From positions 62,001 through 126,000 of the forward strand of contig JAFVAY010000008.1 in NCBI GenBank assembly GCA_017480325.1: a DNA stretch of 64,000 nt, read 5' to 3'. The notes beneath the pieces were generated by a model. That model worked only from the letters and a program-made list of their open reading frames with translations, was not told the DNA's origin and searched no databases. This stretch comes from Clostridiales bacterium (GTDB lineage Bacteria; Bacillota; Clostridia; Saccharofermentanales; Saccharofermentanaceae). Position 1 is the stretch's first letter. Each line of letters begins with the position of its first letter. Positions 7,852 through 15,331 of this stretch are shown here, one piece after another. Position numbers and translations under genes: made by a program.

Positions 7852-8439
7852 ATGGAAAACACTGCTAATAAAACTTCAACTAGAACATATAATCTGGTGC
7901 TCGAGGCTATATGCGCGGCACTGATTACGATTTGTGCATGGATCTCGCTGCAGGTCATGGAAGTGCCGTTTACTTTACAGACCTTTGGTATTCTTCTCGT
8001 GCTGTTTACGATAGGCGGCCGAAGAGGGACTATATCGATCGCGATATACCTCCTTCTGGGGCTTATCGGGTTGCCTGTATTCGCAGGCTTTAAGGGGGGA
8101 CCCGCAGCCCTCATGGGTCCCACGGGAGGTTTCATAATAGGGTTCCTCCTGATGGGACTTGTTTACTGGGCACTCGATGTGTGGGTGCTGGGACGATTCA
8201 AGAAATCTGCTTCCTCGAGGCTTATCGTAAGCATAATAGAGGGCGTGCTTGGTGAAGTGGTGCTTTATGTTTTCGGTGTGGCGTGGTTTATGTTCGTGTA
8301 CACCAGAAACACCGGTGCCATCGGGCTCGGGGCTGTTCTCGGAATGTGCGTGATCCCCTTCCTTATCCCCGATGCGGTGAAGCTTATTGTCGCTGCGACG
8401 GTGTCCTTAAGAACCGTGGGTATTGTCAAAAAACAGTAA
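7852..8439 (+). CDS. bioY: Biotin transporter BioY (ECF substrate-binding subunit)
   Basis: A 195-residue membrane protein with about six helices. Family features are LQTFGILLVLFTIGGRRGT near residue 45-60 and GPTGGFIIGF near 85-95. BioY binds biotin in the membrane and either works alone or joins the shared ECF ATPase/EcfT module, which is not in this window. The promoter ends right at the ATG, and no ribosome site is present. The next gene has its own -10 box, so bioY may be a single-gene unit. Confidence 0.9.
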   Translation: MENTANKTSTRTYNLVLEAICAALITICAWISLQVMEVPFTLQTFGILLVLFTIGGRRGTISIAIYLLLGLIGLPVFAGFKGGPAALMGPTGGFIIGFLLMGLVYWALDVWVLGRFKKSASSRLIVSIIEGVLGEVVLYVFGVAWFMFVYTRNTGAIGLGAVLGMCVIPFLIPDAVKLIVAATVSLRTVGIVKKQ

Positions 8440-8461
8440 ACCACAGGCGCCCCGGTTACTA

Positions 8462-8473
8462 TATAATGTAACT
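8462..8473 (+). promoter_or_regulatory. -10 box TATAAT six bases before an ATG
   Basis: TATAAT at 8462-8467, then GTAACT, then the ATG at 8474. No Shine-Dalgarno sequence lies between and no clear -35 is visible. This matches the leaderless layout of bioY, mgtC and ltrA in this window. Confidence 0.5.
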
Positions 8474-8944
8474 ATGGCATTCAATCGGAACATCTACAAT
8501 ACTCGTTACGAGATCGAGCAGAAGAATCTGCCCGAGAGGTTTTACGAGACGCCGAAGGATGTTATCGCGAGTATTCTGGACCCGGGGAACAACACATTTT
8601 ATAAGCTTTTTAAGGTTCTGATAGAGCGCACGGGGGAAGCTTTTCCCTATAAAGAAACGGACTTCTCCACTAAGTGCTTTAAGTTCGCGGACGGCGTGTT
8701 CGGGTGTTTCGTGACGCTGCCGAAGCCCGAGTCTGTTATGCTCTGTGCGCACATCGTTTATATCTTTAAGCCCGACTTAAGCAAGCTTATGTACTTCACC
8801 GTGGAGGCAGACGAGTTTATCGGGCACATGAACTATAAGCTCTGCTCCATTTCCTCTGACGGTAAGCACACGACTCACGGCGGATGCTCCATGAACGCAG
8901 CCGGCATAATAAGCAGAGTCCAGGAAATCTACGGGCGCACTTGA
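8474..8944 (+). CDS. Conserved-looking protein of unknown function
   Basis: A 156-residue soluble protein starting MAFNRNIYNTRYEIEQ. I do not recognise a family. It has no signal peptide or membrane helix, and a mixed alpha/beta pattern with His and Cys near the C-terminus (KHTTHGGCSMNAAG). The longer frame starting at 8423 is unlikely because it runs through the bioY stop and the TATAAT box. The stop lies 5 bp before the YgjP-type gene, so the two are probably cotranscribed with the HAD phosphatase. Confidence 0.65.
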   Translation: MAFNRNIYNTRYEIEQKNLPERFYETPKDVIASILDPGNNTFYKLFKVLIERTGEAFPYKETDFSTKCFKFADGVFGCFVTLPKPESVMLCAHIVYIFKPDLSKLMYFTVEADEFIGHMNYKLCSISSDGKHTTHGGCSMNAAGIISRVQEIYGRT

Positions 8945-8949
8945 AATCC

Positions 8950-9651
8950 ATGTTAAGAACCATAGCCTTAGGTGAGAAGACAATCGAATACGACTTGTCC
9001 CGGAAGCGTGTGCGTAATATTAATCTTCGCATTTCTCCTGACGGCACCATCAAAGTTTCATGTCCTTATAGGACTTCGATAGCCGAGGTGGAAGCGTTTA
9101 TGAGAGCGGAGTCCGAGTTCATTTTCAAAGCTCTTGCCAAGGTCGACGCCAGGATCGAGAATGCCGCCCGTCCCAAGCGCTACGAGGACGGGGAGGAGGT
9201 CAACGTCTTCGGGGAGAGGTGTACGCTTCACGTTAGCCCCGATTACAGCTTCCGAGGCGTTCGCTACGAGTATCCTGACGTGTACGTCAGAGCCGATTCA
9301 CCCGAGGCCGCCATGAGAGTCTATGAGACCTGGCGCAGGGCCTCTCTTCGTTCGAAAATAAGCGAGATGCTTGATTACTACTTTCCCATGTTCGAGGCTA
9401 AGGGTGTAAGACCGCCGTCGCAGGTATCCTACCGCACGATGAAGACCCGCTGGGGCGTATGTACGCCCTCGACAGGTAAGCTGACTTTTAACTATAATCT
9501 CTTTGAGGCGCCGGAGGAGCTTATCGCCTACGTGGTTGTGCATGAGCTGGCGCATTTCCTGGAGGCTAACCACTCCGAGCGATTCTGGGCTCACGTTGAG
9601 GATGTAATGCCGGACTATAAGATAAGACGAAAGACCTTGAGGGAGTACTGA
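8950..9651 (+). CDS. YgjP/DUF45-type zinc metallopeptidase
   Basis: A 233-residue protein of the YgjP (DUF45, M48-like) family. The zinc site is VVHELAHFLEANHSERFW near residue 195-212 (HExxH plus downstream His/Glu), preceded by the family block TRWGVCTPSTGKLTFN. The start at MLRTIALGEK immediately after the upstream stop is preferred over an upstream ATG at 8884 that overlaps the previous gene by 60 bp. Family members are cytoplasmic and poorly characterised. The gene overlaps the next start by one base, so it is translationally coupled. Confidence 0.85.
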   Translation: MLRTIALGEKTIEYDLSRKRVRNINLRISPDGTIKVSCPYRTSIAEVEAFMRAESEFIFKALAKVDARIENAARPKRYEDGEEVNVFGERCTLHVSPDYSFRGVRYEYPDVYVRADSPEAAMRVYETWRRASLRSKISEMLDYYFPMFEAKGVRPPSQVSYRTMKTRWGVCTPSTGKLTFNYNLFEAPEELIAYVVVHELAHFLEANHSERFWAHVEDVMPDYKIRRKTLREY

Positions 9652-10307
9652 TGAGATATAAGCTTGTGATATTTGACCTTGACGGCACTGTGCTTAATAC
9701 CCTGGGCGGGTTGACCTATGCCGTTAATAACGCCCTTGCCATGAATGATCTGCCGGAGATATCCGAGTCTAAGGTTAAAGCCATGATCGGCAACGGAACG
9801 CGTAAGCTTATTGAGAGAGCGCTTAATGATGTGGGCGCGGATGAGGGGATGTTTGATAAGGTTTTCGCAGATTATAAGGAGTTCTATGCGAAGAACTGCT
9901 CCCACGAGACCTTTCCTTACGACGGGATAATGACGCTGCTGGAGGGGCTTAATTCGCGTGGCGTGAAGTGTGCTGTGGTGACGAATAAGCCGGATCTGCC
10001 GGCGAAGATACTGATCTCGAAGAACTTCGGCGAGCTTATATGCGAGACTCACGGCAATGTGCCCGATGTGCCGGTGAAGCCTGACCCGACCTTTGTTTAT
10101 AAGACAATGGAGAATGTCGGTGTAAAGCCTTCTGACGCGGTGTATATCGGCGACTCAGATGTGGATATCAGGACTGGAAGGAATGCCGGTATAGACTTCA
10201 TCAGCGTCGACTGGGGCTTCAGGACGAGGGAGTTTCTTATACAGAACGGGGCCGGATTGATATTCTCCGACCCCGCAAAATTACTTGAATATTTAAGTGG
10301 TGACTGA
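9651..10307 (+). CDS. HAD-family phosphatase, phosphoglycolate-phosphatase-like
   Basis: A 218-residue haloacid-dehalogenase enzyme. Motif I is FDLDGTVLNT, motif II VVTNKPD with Lys following, and motif IV YIGDSDVDIRTGRNAG. A helical cap follows motif I (subclass I), as in Gph and PpaX. It likely removes phosphate from small metabolites such as phosphoglycolate; the substrate is not certain. It overlaps the upstream stop (TGATG) and converges exactly on ddh with no gap. Confidence 0.85.
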   Translation: MRYKLVIFDLDGTVLNTLGGLTYAVNNALAMNDLPEISESKVKAMIGNGTRKLIERALNDVGADEGMFDKVFADYKEFYAKNCSHETFPYDGIMTLLEGLNSRGVKCAVVTNKPDLPAKILISKNFGELICETHGNVPDVPVKPDPTFVYKTMENVGVKPSDAVYIGDSDVDIRTGRNAGIDFISVDWGFRTREFLIQNGAGLIFSDPAKLLEYLSGD

Positions 10308-11294
10308 TCAAAGCATGTGTGCTCTTAATTCTTCTCCCGAGAGAGGAGAGAGCAGTGCAGGTGCGATGTCGAATACCGTCTTGCAGCCGTAATCGCCCTT
10401 CTGATAAAGCTTATAGACCGCGCGTGCGTAGGCGAGGATGACCGAAGCCGTGAACTCGGGGTTGGAGTCAAGCTTCAGGGAATACTCGATGATGTGCTTG
10501 TGCTCGCCGTCGGCACCGGTAACACCTGAACGGAATACGAAGCCGCCGTGGTTAAGACCTGAGTGGTTAGCGGCGAACTCCTCTTCGGATATGAAATGGA
10601 CCGTAGTGTCATAGTCTGCGAAGTAGTTAGGCATCTCCTTAATCGTCTTCTCGATAAGAGCCTTGTCTGCGCCTTCCTCGGCAACTACGAAGCATTCTCT
10701 TGTGTGCTTCTGTCTTGTTGTAAGCTCAGGATTGGAGCCTGATCTTACAGCCTCGAGAGCTTCGGGAACGGGGATGGTGTACTGCTTGCCGTTCTTGACT
10801 CCGGGGATTCTTCTTATCGCGTCGGAGTGACCCTGTGATACACCCTTGCCCCAGAAGGTGTAGTCGTTGCCCTCGGGAAGGATGGAGTTGCTGTAAAGTC
10901 TTTGAAGAGAGAACATTCCGGGGTCCCAGCCGGCGGATATGATCGCTACTTTGTTGGCTTTACGAGCGGCGGCGTCAACAGCGGCATAATGCTCGGGGAT
11001 CCTCGCATGTGTGTCGAAGCTGTCGATGATGTTATAAAGCTCTGCATACTTGGGGGTGGTTACTGGAAGGTCTGTCGCGGAGCCTCCGCAGTTGATCATG
11101 ACGTCGAAGTCTTCAGTCTTACTCTGAAGCTCATCGACAGAATAAACCGGAACGCCCTGAGTCTTGATGGTTACGGATGAAAGATCGCGTCTTGTGAATA
11201 CTCCGGCAAGTGTCATGTCGGGGCAGCGCTTGATCTCGCTCTCGACGCCGCGTGCCAGGTTGCCGTAGCCGATAATACCAATTCTGATTGCCAT
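10308..11294 (-). CDS. ddh: meso-Diaminopimelate dehydrogenase
   Basis: A 328-residue NADP-dependent enzyme that makes meso-diaminopimelate from tetrahydrodipicolinate in one step, giving lysine and the peptidoglycan cross-link residue. The N-terminal Rossmann motif is GIIGYGNLARGVE, followed by VFTRRDLSSV. Family blocks seen include SFDTHARIPEHYAAVD and ISAGWDPGMFSLQR, and the length is typical. GGAGG lies nine bases before the ATG. Confidence 0.95.
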   Translation of the reverse strand: MAIRIGIIGYGNLARGVESEIKRCPDMTLAGVFTRRDLSSVTIKTQGVPVYSVDELQSKTEDFDVMINCGGSATDLPVTTPKYAELYNIIDSFDTHARIPEHYAAVDAAARKANKVAIISAGWDPGMFSLQRLYSNSILPEGNDYTFWGKGVSQGHSDAIRRIPGVKNGKQYTIPVPEALEAVRSGSNPELTTRQKHTRECFVVAEEGADKALIEKTIKEMPNYFADYDTTVHFISEEEFAANHSGLNHGGFVFRSGVTGADGEHKHIIEYSLKLDSNPEFTASVILAYARAVYKLYQKGDYGCKTVFDIAPALLSPLSGEELRAHML

Positions 11295-11427
11295 ATAAGG
11301 CCTCCTTTGCTTTAGCGAAGTAAAATTTCCCGTTTATTATAGTTGATTGTTTTCTTTTTATAAATATTTCAAGTTAGGAAAAGTTGTAAAATATAATTAC
11401 GAATTACAGATCAGGGAGGTGATCCTC

Positions 11428-12036
11428 ATGTCAGTTAAGATAATCACGATAAGCAGACAGTTCGGAAGCGGAGGCAGGACCATAGCGAAAGCCCTGGCTC
11501 AGAAGCTCGGCTACGATTACTACGATAAAGAGATTATCGAGCATGTAGCCGAGAAGACGGGTTTCTCCCGCGAGGTGATTGCCGCGAGGGGAGAGGAAGC
11601 TCCTGGCAAGAGCGTTTTCTCCTATGGCTTTGAGGCTCAGGCGACTCCCGGGATCATGAACGGTCTTACTATGAATGACTACATCTGGACCGTTCAGCGT
11701 AAGGTTATTAAGGATATAGCCGACAGCGGTAAGCCCTGTGTGATCGTAGGTCGTTCGGCGGACTTTATTCTCAAGGATTATGATGACGTGCTTAATGTCT
11801 ACATTTGTGCGGATCTCGAGTATCGCAAGGAGCGCATCGTAAAGCTCTACGGTGAGAGTGACAAGAAGCCGGAGAAGAGACTCGAGGAGAAGGATAAGAA
11901 GAGAGCTGCGAATCATAAGCATTTCACTGACCTTCAGTGGGGCTATGCACCGAATTACGATATTTGCTTGAATTCCTCGGCTCTCGGGATCGACAAGTGT
12001 GTCGAGATAATCGCGGATCTCGTGAATCGCGGTTGA
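11428..12036 (+). CDS. Cytidylate-kinase-like P-loop protein
   Basis: A 202-residue protein with the P-loop ISRQFGSGGRTIAKALA at the N-terminus and YYDKEIIEHVAEKTGFS next, as in the cytidylate-kinase-like (AAA_26) family that is common in Clostridia. GRSADFIL and VYICADLEYRKERI follow. The start is set by GGAGGTGATCCTC just before MSVKIITISRQ; the longer frame from 11347 is not needed. The substrate is unknown and it is not the housekeeping Cmk. Confidence 0.8.
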   Translation: MSVKIITISRQFGSGGRTIAKALAQKLGYDYYDKEIIEHVAEKTGFSREVIAARGEEAPGKSVFSYGFEAQATPGIMNGLTMNDYIWTVQRKVIKDIADSGKPCVIVGRSADFILKDYDDVLNVYICADLEYRKERIVKLYGESDKKPEKRLEEKDKKRAANHKHFTDLQWGYAPNYDICLNSSALGIDKCVEIIADLVNRG

Positions 12037-12064
12037 TTATATAGTCGGTTTATAATTGTTCTTT

Positions 12065-12092
12065 GGGGTTTGCTTGCCAAACCCCTTTAATT
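12065..12092 (+). terminator. Intrinsic terminator after the kinase-like gene
   Basis: GGGGTTTG pairs with CAAACCCC around CTTGC, followed by TTTAATT. Confidence 0.75.
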
Positions 12093-12094
12093 GT

Positions 12095-12160
12095 ATGATG
12101 GGCATGCCGTCAGTCTGTGGTGAAAGTCCACAAGGGACGTAGTGCAAAAATGCGAAGGAC
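12095..12160 (+). other. Possible group II intron fragment or other structured RNA remnant
   Basis: GGGCATGCC, then CTGTGGTGAAAGTCCACA (a small hairpin) and AGGGACGTAGTGC resemble the 5' domain I part of some bacterial group II introns. No reverse transcriptase or 3' domain V follows. The identification rests on remembered similarity only. Confidence 0.25.
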
Positions 12161-12451
12161 ATGTATCACACGACAATAGCAAACAAGGTCAGATACTTAA
12201 AGGAAACAAAGGAGGGACAGGATAAGATGGGCAGCGAATATGAAAGAATTCTAAGGGAAGGCAGAAGAGCCGGCCGTAAGGCAGGAATAGAGGCAGGTAT
12301 AATCAAAGGTCGTAAAGAAGGCGAGGAACTCAACAAGGTTCAAATCGCTAAGAATATGATATCTAACGGACTGTCGATTGAGATGGTTTCTAAGTGCTCC
12401 GGCTTATCTATCGAGAAGGTCATACAGCTCGCTGAACCAAAGGCGGTCTGA
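12161..12451 (+). pseudogene. C-terminal remnant of an Rpn/PD-(D/E)XK-family transposase-like protein
   Basis: Only the tail of the family is present: ANKVRYLKETKEGQDKM, then the basic Gly-rich repeat GRRAGRKAGIEAGIIKGRKEG, then the terminal IAKNMISNGLSIEMVSKCSGLSIEKV. Intact members are near 300 residues with an N-terminal nuclease domain. That domain is missing here, and the 5' edge abuts the possible intron fragment, so this looks like a truncated relic. A terminator follows at 12487. Confidence 0.65.
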
Positions 12452-12486
12452 TACAAGCATTAACAGCTACAAACGAATGATTGTTC

Positions 12487-12512
12487 AGGTCGGCATTCGC
12501 CGGCCTTTTTTA
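12487..12512 (+). terminator. Intrinsic terminator after the transposase relic
   Basis: AGGTCGGC pairs with GCCGGCCT around ATTC and is followed by TTTTT. Confidence 0.75.
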
Positions 12513-12524
12513 TCCGGCTGTGCA

Positions 12525-12637
12525 GGTCTCTCTTTAAGCTTAAAAATATCAATTTACAGAGACCACGTCAGAGATTTTGGGGTATAATATCTTTTTTTGC
12601 TCAAAAAGCTAGATTTACAGAGACGTATACAGGGACG
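12525..12637. repeat. Intergenic hairpin repeat, word GTCTCTGTAAA (locus B)
   Basis: GGTCTCT (12525-12531) and AGAGACC (12558-12564) are inverted, and ATTTACAGAGAC occurs again at 12612-12623 followed by TACAGGGAC. On the minus strand 12618-12636 reads GTCCCTGTATACGTCTCTG, which lines up with GTCTATGTTTATGTCTATG of locus A (13 of 19). A TATAAT box at about 12582 lies between the copies. Confidence 0.5.
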
Positions 12638-12662
12638 AGAAATCTAAAAATCGCTAACAGAC

Positions 12663-12677
12663 GTGACAAAATGTCAC
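12663..12677. promoter_or_regulatory. Palindrome GTGACA-AAA-TGTCAC (site 1)
   Basis: A perfect 6+3+6 inverted repeat about 90 bp before the ATG of the secreted DUF4214 gene. The identical 15-mer recurs at 35377 before another DUF4214 gene. It lies about 60 bp upstream of the probable -10 in both cases, a position that suits an activator. Confidence 0.65.
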
Positions 12678-12690
12678 ACCTATATTTTTA

Positions 12691-12735
12691 TTCACAAATT
12701 CGTCACGGGGGGGGGTAACAATTAATGGGTAGAAT
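12691..12735 (+). promoter_or_regulatory. Promoter region with a run of nine G, possibly phase variable
   Basis: Nine consecutive G at 12707-12715 lie between TTCACA (12691-12696) and TAACAAT (12716-12722); TAGAAT at 12730-12735 is an alternative -10. A G-tract between promoter boxes changes spacing when it slips, a known phase-variation mechanism in other bacteria. Which boxes are used here is not certain. Confidence 0.45.
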
Positions 12736-12768
12736 GTACTCATCAATTCTTTTTGAGGAGGTTTGAGT

Positions 12769-13629
12769 ATGAGAACAAAGTCTTTTACAAAAGCTGTTGT
12801 TTCCATTGCAGTTACAGCGTCAATGGTGGTATCTATAGGTTCAGGTGCTTTTGCTTCAACTGAAAGGTACAATACAGAGTTTGATGATAAAGATAACAAT
12901 ATTATTCCGGCAAATACCACTGTTATTGATACTTATTGGCACAATTATGGTGACGAAGAAGATAATGGCTCTTACATTAATATTTGCGAATGGGATGCTG
13001 CTGAAGAAATATATCGCGATATTGACGAAGTGTTAAATTCAAATGGAGGTAGTTGGGATACTGGTGATCAGGCTTATAAAGTGCTTAAGGTTACTGTTAT
13101 TAAGTATTATGAGACAGAGACAATTGCCTATTATGACATGGTTGTAGTTCCCCTTGATGCGCCTGCCGAAGAGCCGGCAGAAGAGCCCGAGACGCCAGCT
13201 GAAGAGCCCGTTGAGCAGGTTACTGTTGAAACATCTTCAGCTCCCGCTCCTGTAGTCCTTACTCCTGAGCAGCTCAGACAGATGTCGATGAACAACTTCG
13301 TTGAGAATTTGTACATTGATATTTTCGGAAGGCAGTTTGATGTAGAGGGAAGAGATTTCTGGGTTGCATGCCTTGATCAGGGATGGTCCGCGACAGACGT
13401 AGTGAGAGGATTCCTCGGAAGCTCAGAGCTCGCGGAGTTGAATCTTAGCGATGAGGCTTATGTCACAATGCTTTATAAGGTGTTCTGCAACAGAGTTCCT
13501 GATGCTGAGGGCTTCACCAACTGGACCAACGCACTCGCGGCCGGTGCATCCAGATACCAGATCGTCAGTGAATTCGCGGCGACCTCCGAGTGGGCCGATA
13601 AGTGCATCTACTACGGTGTAAGCGTATAA
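12769..13629 (+). CDS. Secreted DUF4214 protein
   Basis: An exported protein of 286 residues. The ATG at 12769 follows GAGGAGG and is preferred over the TTG six bases earlier. A signal peptide (MRTKSFTKAVVSIAV... GSGAFAS) is followed by a domain of about 100 residues that I do not recognise (DTYWHNYGDEEDNGS...), a Pro/Glu linker (PAEEPETPAEEP), and DUF4214 at about 175-280 (FVENLYIDIFGRQFDVEGR, FCNRVPDAEGFTNW). Probably a surface protein; the promoter carries the GTGACA palindrome and the G9 tract. Confidence 0.85.
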   Translation: MRTKSFTKAVVSIAVTASMVVSIGSGAFASTERYNTEFDDKDNNIIPANTTVIDTYWHNYGDEEDNGSYINICEWDAAEEIYRDIDEVLNSNGGSWDTGDQAYKVLKVTVIKYYETETIAYYDMVVVPLDAPAEEPAEEPETPAEEPVEQVTVETSSAPAPVVLTPEQLRQMSMNNFVENLYIDIFGRQFDVEGRDFWVACLDQGWSATDVVRGFLGSSELAELNLSDEAYVTMLYKVFCNRVPDAEGFTNWTNALAAGASRYQIVSEFAATSEWADKCIYYGVSV

Positions 13630-13653
13630 AGCAGAACCTGTAAATCAATGATT

Positions 13654-13684
13654 AGGCTGTCTCATACCGAGGCAGCCTTTAAAA
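13654..13684 (+). terminator. Intrinsic terminator after the second DUF4214 gene
   Basis: AGGCTGtCTC pairs with GAGgCAGCCT, followed by TTTAAAATA. Confidence 0.65.
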
Positions 13685-13699
13685 TATCAAAATTTATTA

Positions 13700-13775
13700 T
13701 TGACACGCGCGCGGGTACATATTATAAATTAACACCGAGGGGGCTGTCGATATAAAGGGCAGTCCTTTTTCACGG
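13700..13775 (+). promoter_or_regulatory. Consensus promoter and leader hairpin of the SSS transporter gene
   Basis: TTGACA (13700-13705), 17 nt, TATAAA (13723-13728). The roughly 50-nt leader contains GGGCTG pairing with CAGTCC followed by CTTTTTC, a weak terminator-like hairpin just before the ribosome site GGGAGG. Attenuation is possible but unproven. Confidence 0.6.
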
Positions 13776-13784
13776 GAGGTTATT

Positions 13785-15326
13785 ATGATTATCAAGATCC
13801 TGATGCTTATCATCTTCTTCGCGGTGCTCATAGCTGTCGGCGTGCTGAGCAGAAAGAGTGCCAAGAGCGTTGACGGCTTCGTGCTTGGCGGCAGATCCGT
13901 CGGACCCTGGCTCACCGCTTTTGCTTACGGAACCAGCTATTTCTCGGCAGTTATCTTCATCGGCTACGCAGGCCAGTTCGGCTGGAAATTCGGCGTGGCA
14001 TCTACCTGGATCGGTATCGGTAATGCCGTTATCGGTTCGCTTCTCGCCTGGGTTATCCTGGGAAGAAGAACACGTCTTATGACACACAAGCTCAACTCAT
14101 CCACAATGCCTGAGTTCTTCGCCAAGCGTTACGACTCTAAGGGTTTGAGGATCGGTTCTTCGCTTATCATCTTTATATTCCTGATCCCTTACACGGCGTC
14201 TCTTTATAACGGCCTTTCCAGGCTTTTCGAGATGGCGTTCCATATTGACTACAAGTACTGCATTATCGCCATGGCGGTGCTCACGGGTATCTACGTTATC
14301 GTCGGCGGCTACATGGCTACCGCTATCAACGATTTTATCCAGGGCATCATTATGCTGATCGGTATCGTCGCGGTCATACTCGCGGTGCTTAACATCAACG
14401 GCGGCTTCATGGGCTCTATGGTCGAGCTCGCGAGAGTTCCCGGCGATTTCCCTGACTATAACGGTGCGTATACATCCTTCGTGGGACCTCTCCCTATCGA
14501 CCTTCTGGGCGTAGTTATCCTCACGTCACTCGGTACATGGGGTCTTCCTCAGATGGTGCAGAAGTTCTACGCCATCAAGTCTGAGGATGCCATTAATAAG
14601 GGCACGATCATCTCGACCTTCTTCGCTATCGTTGTGGCAGGCGGCTGCTATTTCCTTGGTGGCTTCGGCAGACTTTTCCTTACACAGGAGCAGGTGAATG
14701 AGATGGGCTTCGACGCCATCGTTCCCGCTATGCTGGCGAACCTTCCTGACATCCTTATCGCAGTAGTAGTTATTCTCGTTCTCTCCGCATCCATGTCCAC
14801 GCTGTCCTCACTCGTTCTCACATCGAGCTCCACGCTCACGCTGGACTTCATCTCCGGCACAGTAGTGAAGAAAATGGACGAAAAGGCTAAGATGTTCTGG
14901 CTCAGAGGCCTCGTTGTAGCATTCATCGTGATCTCATCTGTTATCGCGCTTATCCAGTACAGCTCGCAGGTCACCTTCATCGCACAGCTCATGGGCGTAT
15001 CCTGGGGTGCTCTCGCCGGTGCTTTCCTGGCGCCGTTCCTCTTCAGCCTCTACTGGAAGAAGACAACGAAAGCCTCCTGCTGGGTCTGCTTCGTATTCGG
15101 CTCAGTTCTCATGGTTGCCAACATGCTCTTCAGAAGCTCATTCCCGACACTTCTGCAGTCACCAATCAACTGCGGTGCTTTCGCGATGCTTGCCGGGTTT
15201 ATAATAGTTCCTGTAGTTAGTCTGCTGTCTAAGGCTCCCGAGGATAAGCTTATCGAGGAAGCGTTCTCAAGCTATGAGAGACCTGTTACAGTAATGTCTA
15301 AGAGTATCTTGAAGGAAGAAGAATAA
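13785..15326 (+). CDS. Sodium:solute symporter (SSS family)
   Basis: A 513-residue protein with about 13 membrane helices. SSS family signs are DGFVLGGRSVGPWLTAFAYGTSYFSAV near residues 29-56 and YMATAINDFIQGIIM near 178-193, the latter matching the family's helix-5/6 sodium-site region. It imports an organic solute with Na+; the substrate is not recognisable. It differs clearly from the PutP-like paralogue at 57.2 kb. The COG2509 flavoprotein begins 5 bp later, so the two form an operon. Confidence 0.85.
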   Translation: MIIKILMLIIFFAVLIAVGVLSRKSAKSVDGFVLGGRSVGPWLTAFAYGTSYFSAVIFIGYAGQFGWKFGVASTWIGIGNAVIGSLLAWVILGRRTRLMTHKLNSSTMPEFFAKRYDSKGLRIGSSLIIFIFLIPYTASLYNGLSRLFEMAFHIDYKYCIIAMAVLTGIYVIVGGYMATAINDFIQGIIMLIGIVAVILAVLNINGGFMGSMVELARVPGDFPDYNGAYTSFVGPLPIDLLGVVILTSLGTWGLPQMVQKFYAIKSEDAINKGTIISTFFAIVVAGGCYFLGGFGRLFLTQEQVNEMGFDAIVPAMLANLPDILIAVVVILVLSASMSTLSSLVLTSSSTLTLDFISGTVVKKMDEKAKMFWLRGLVVAFIVISSVIALIQYSSQVTFIAQLMGVSWGALAGAFLAPFLFSLYWKKTTKASCWVCFVFGSVLMVANMLFRSSFPTLLQSPINCGAFAMLAGFIIVPVVSLLSKAPEDKLIEEAFSSYERPVTVMSKSILKEEE

Positions 15327-15331
15327 TAAAC

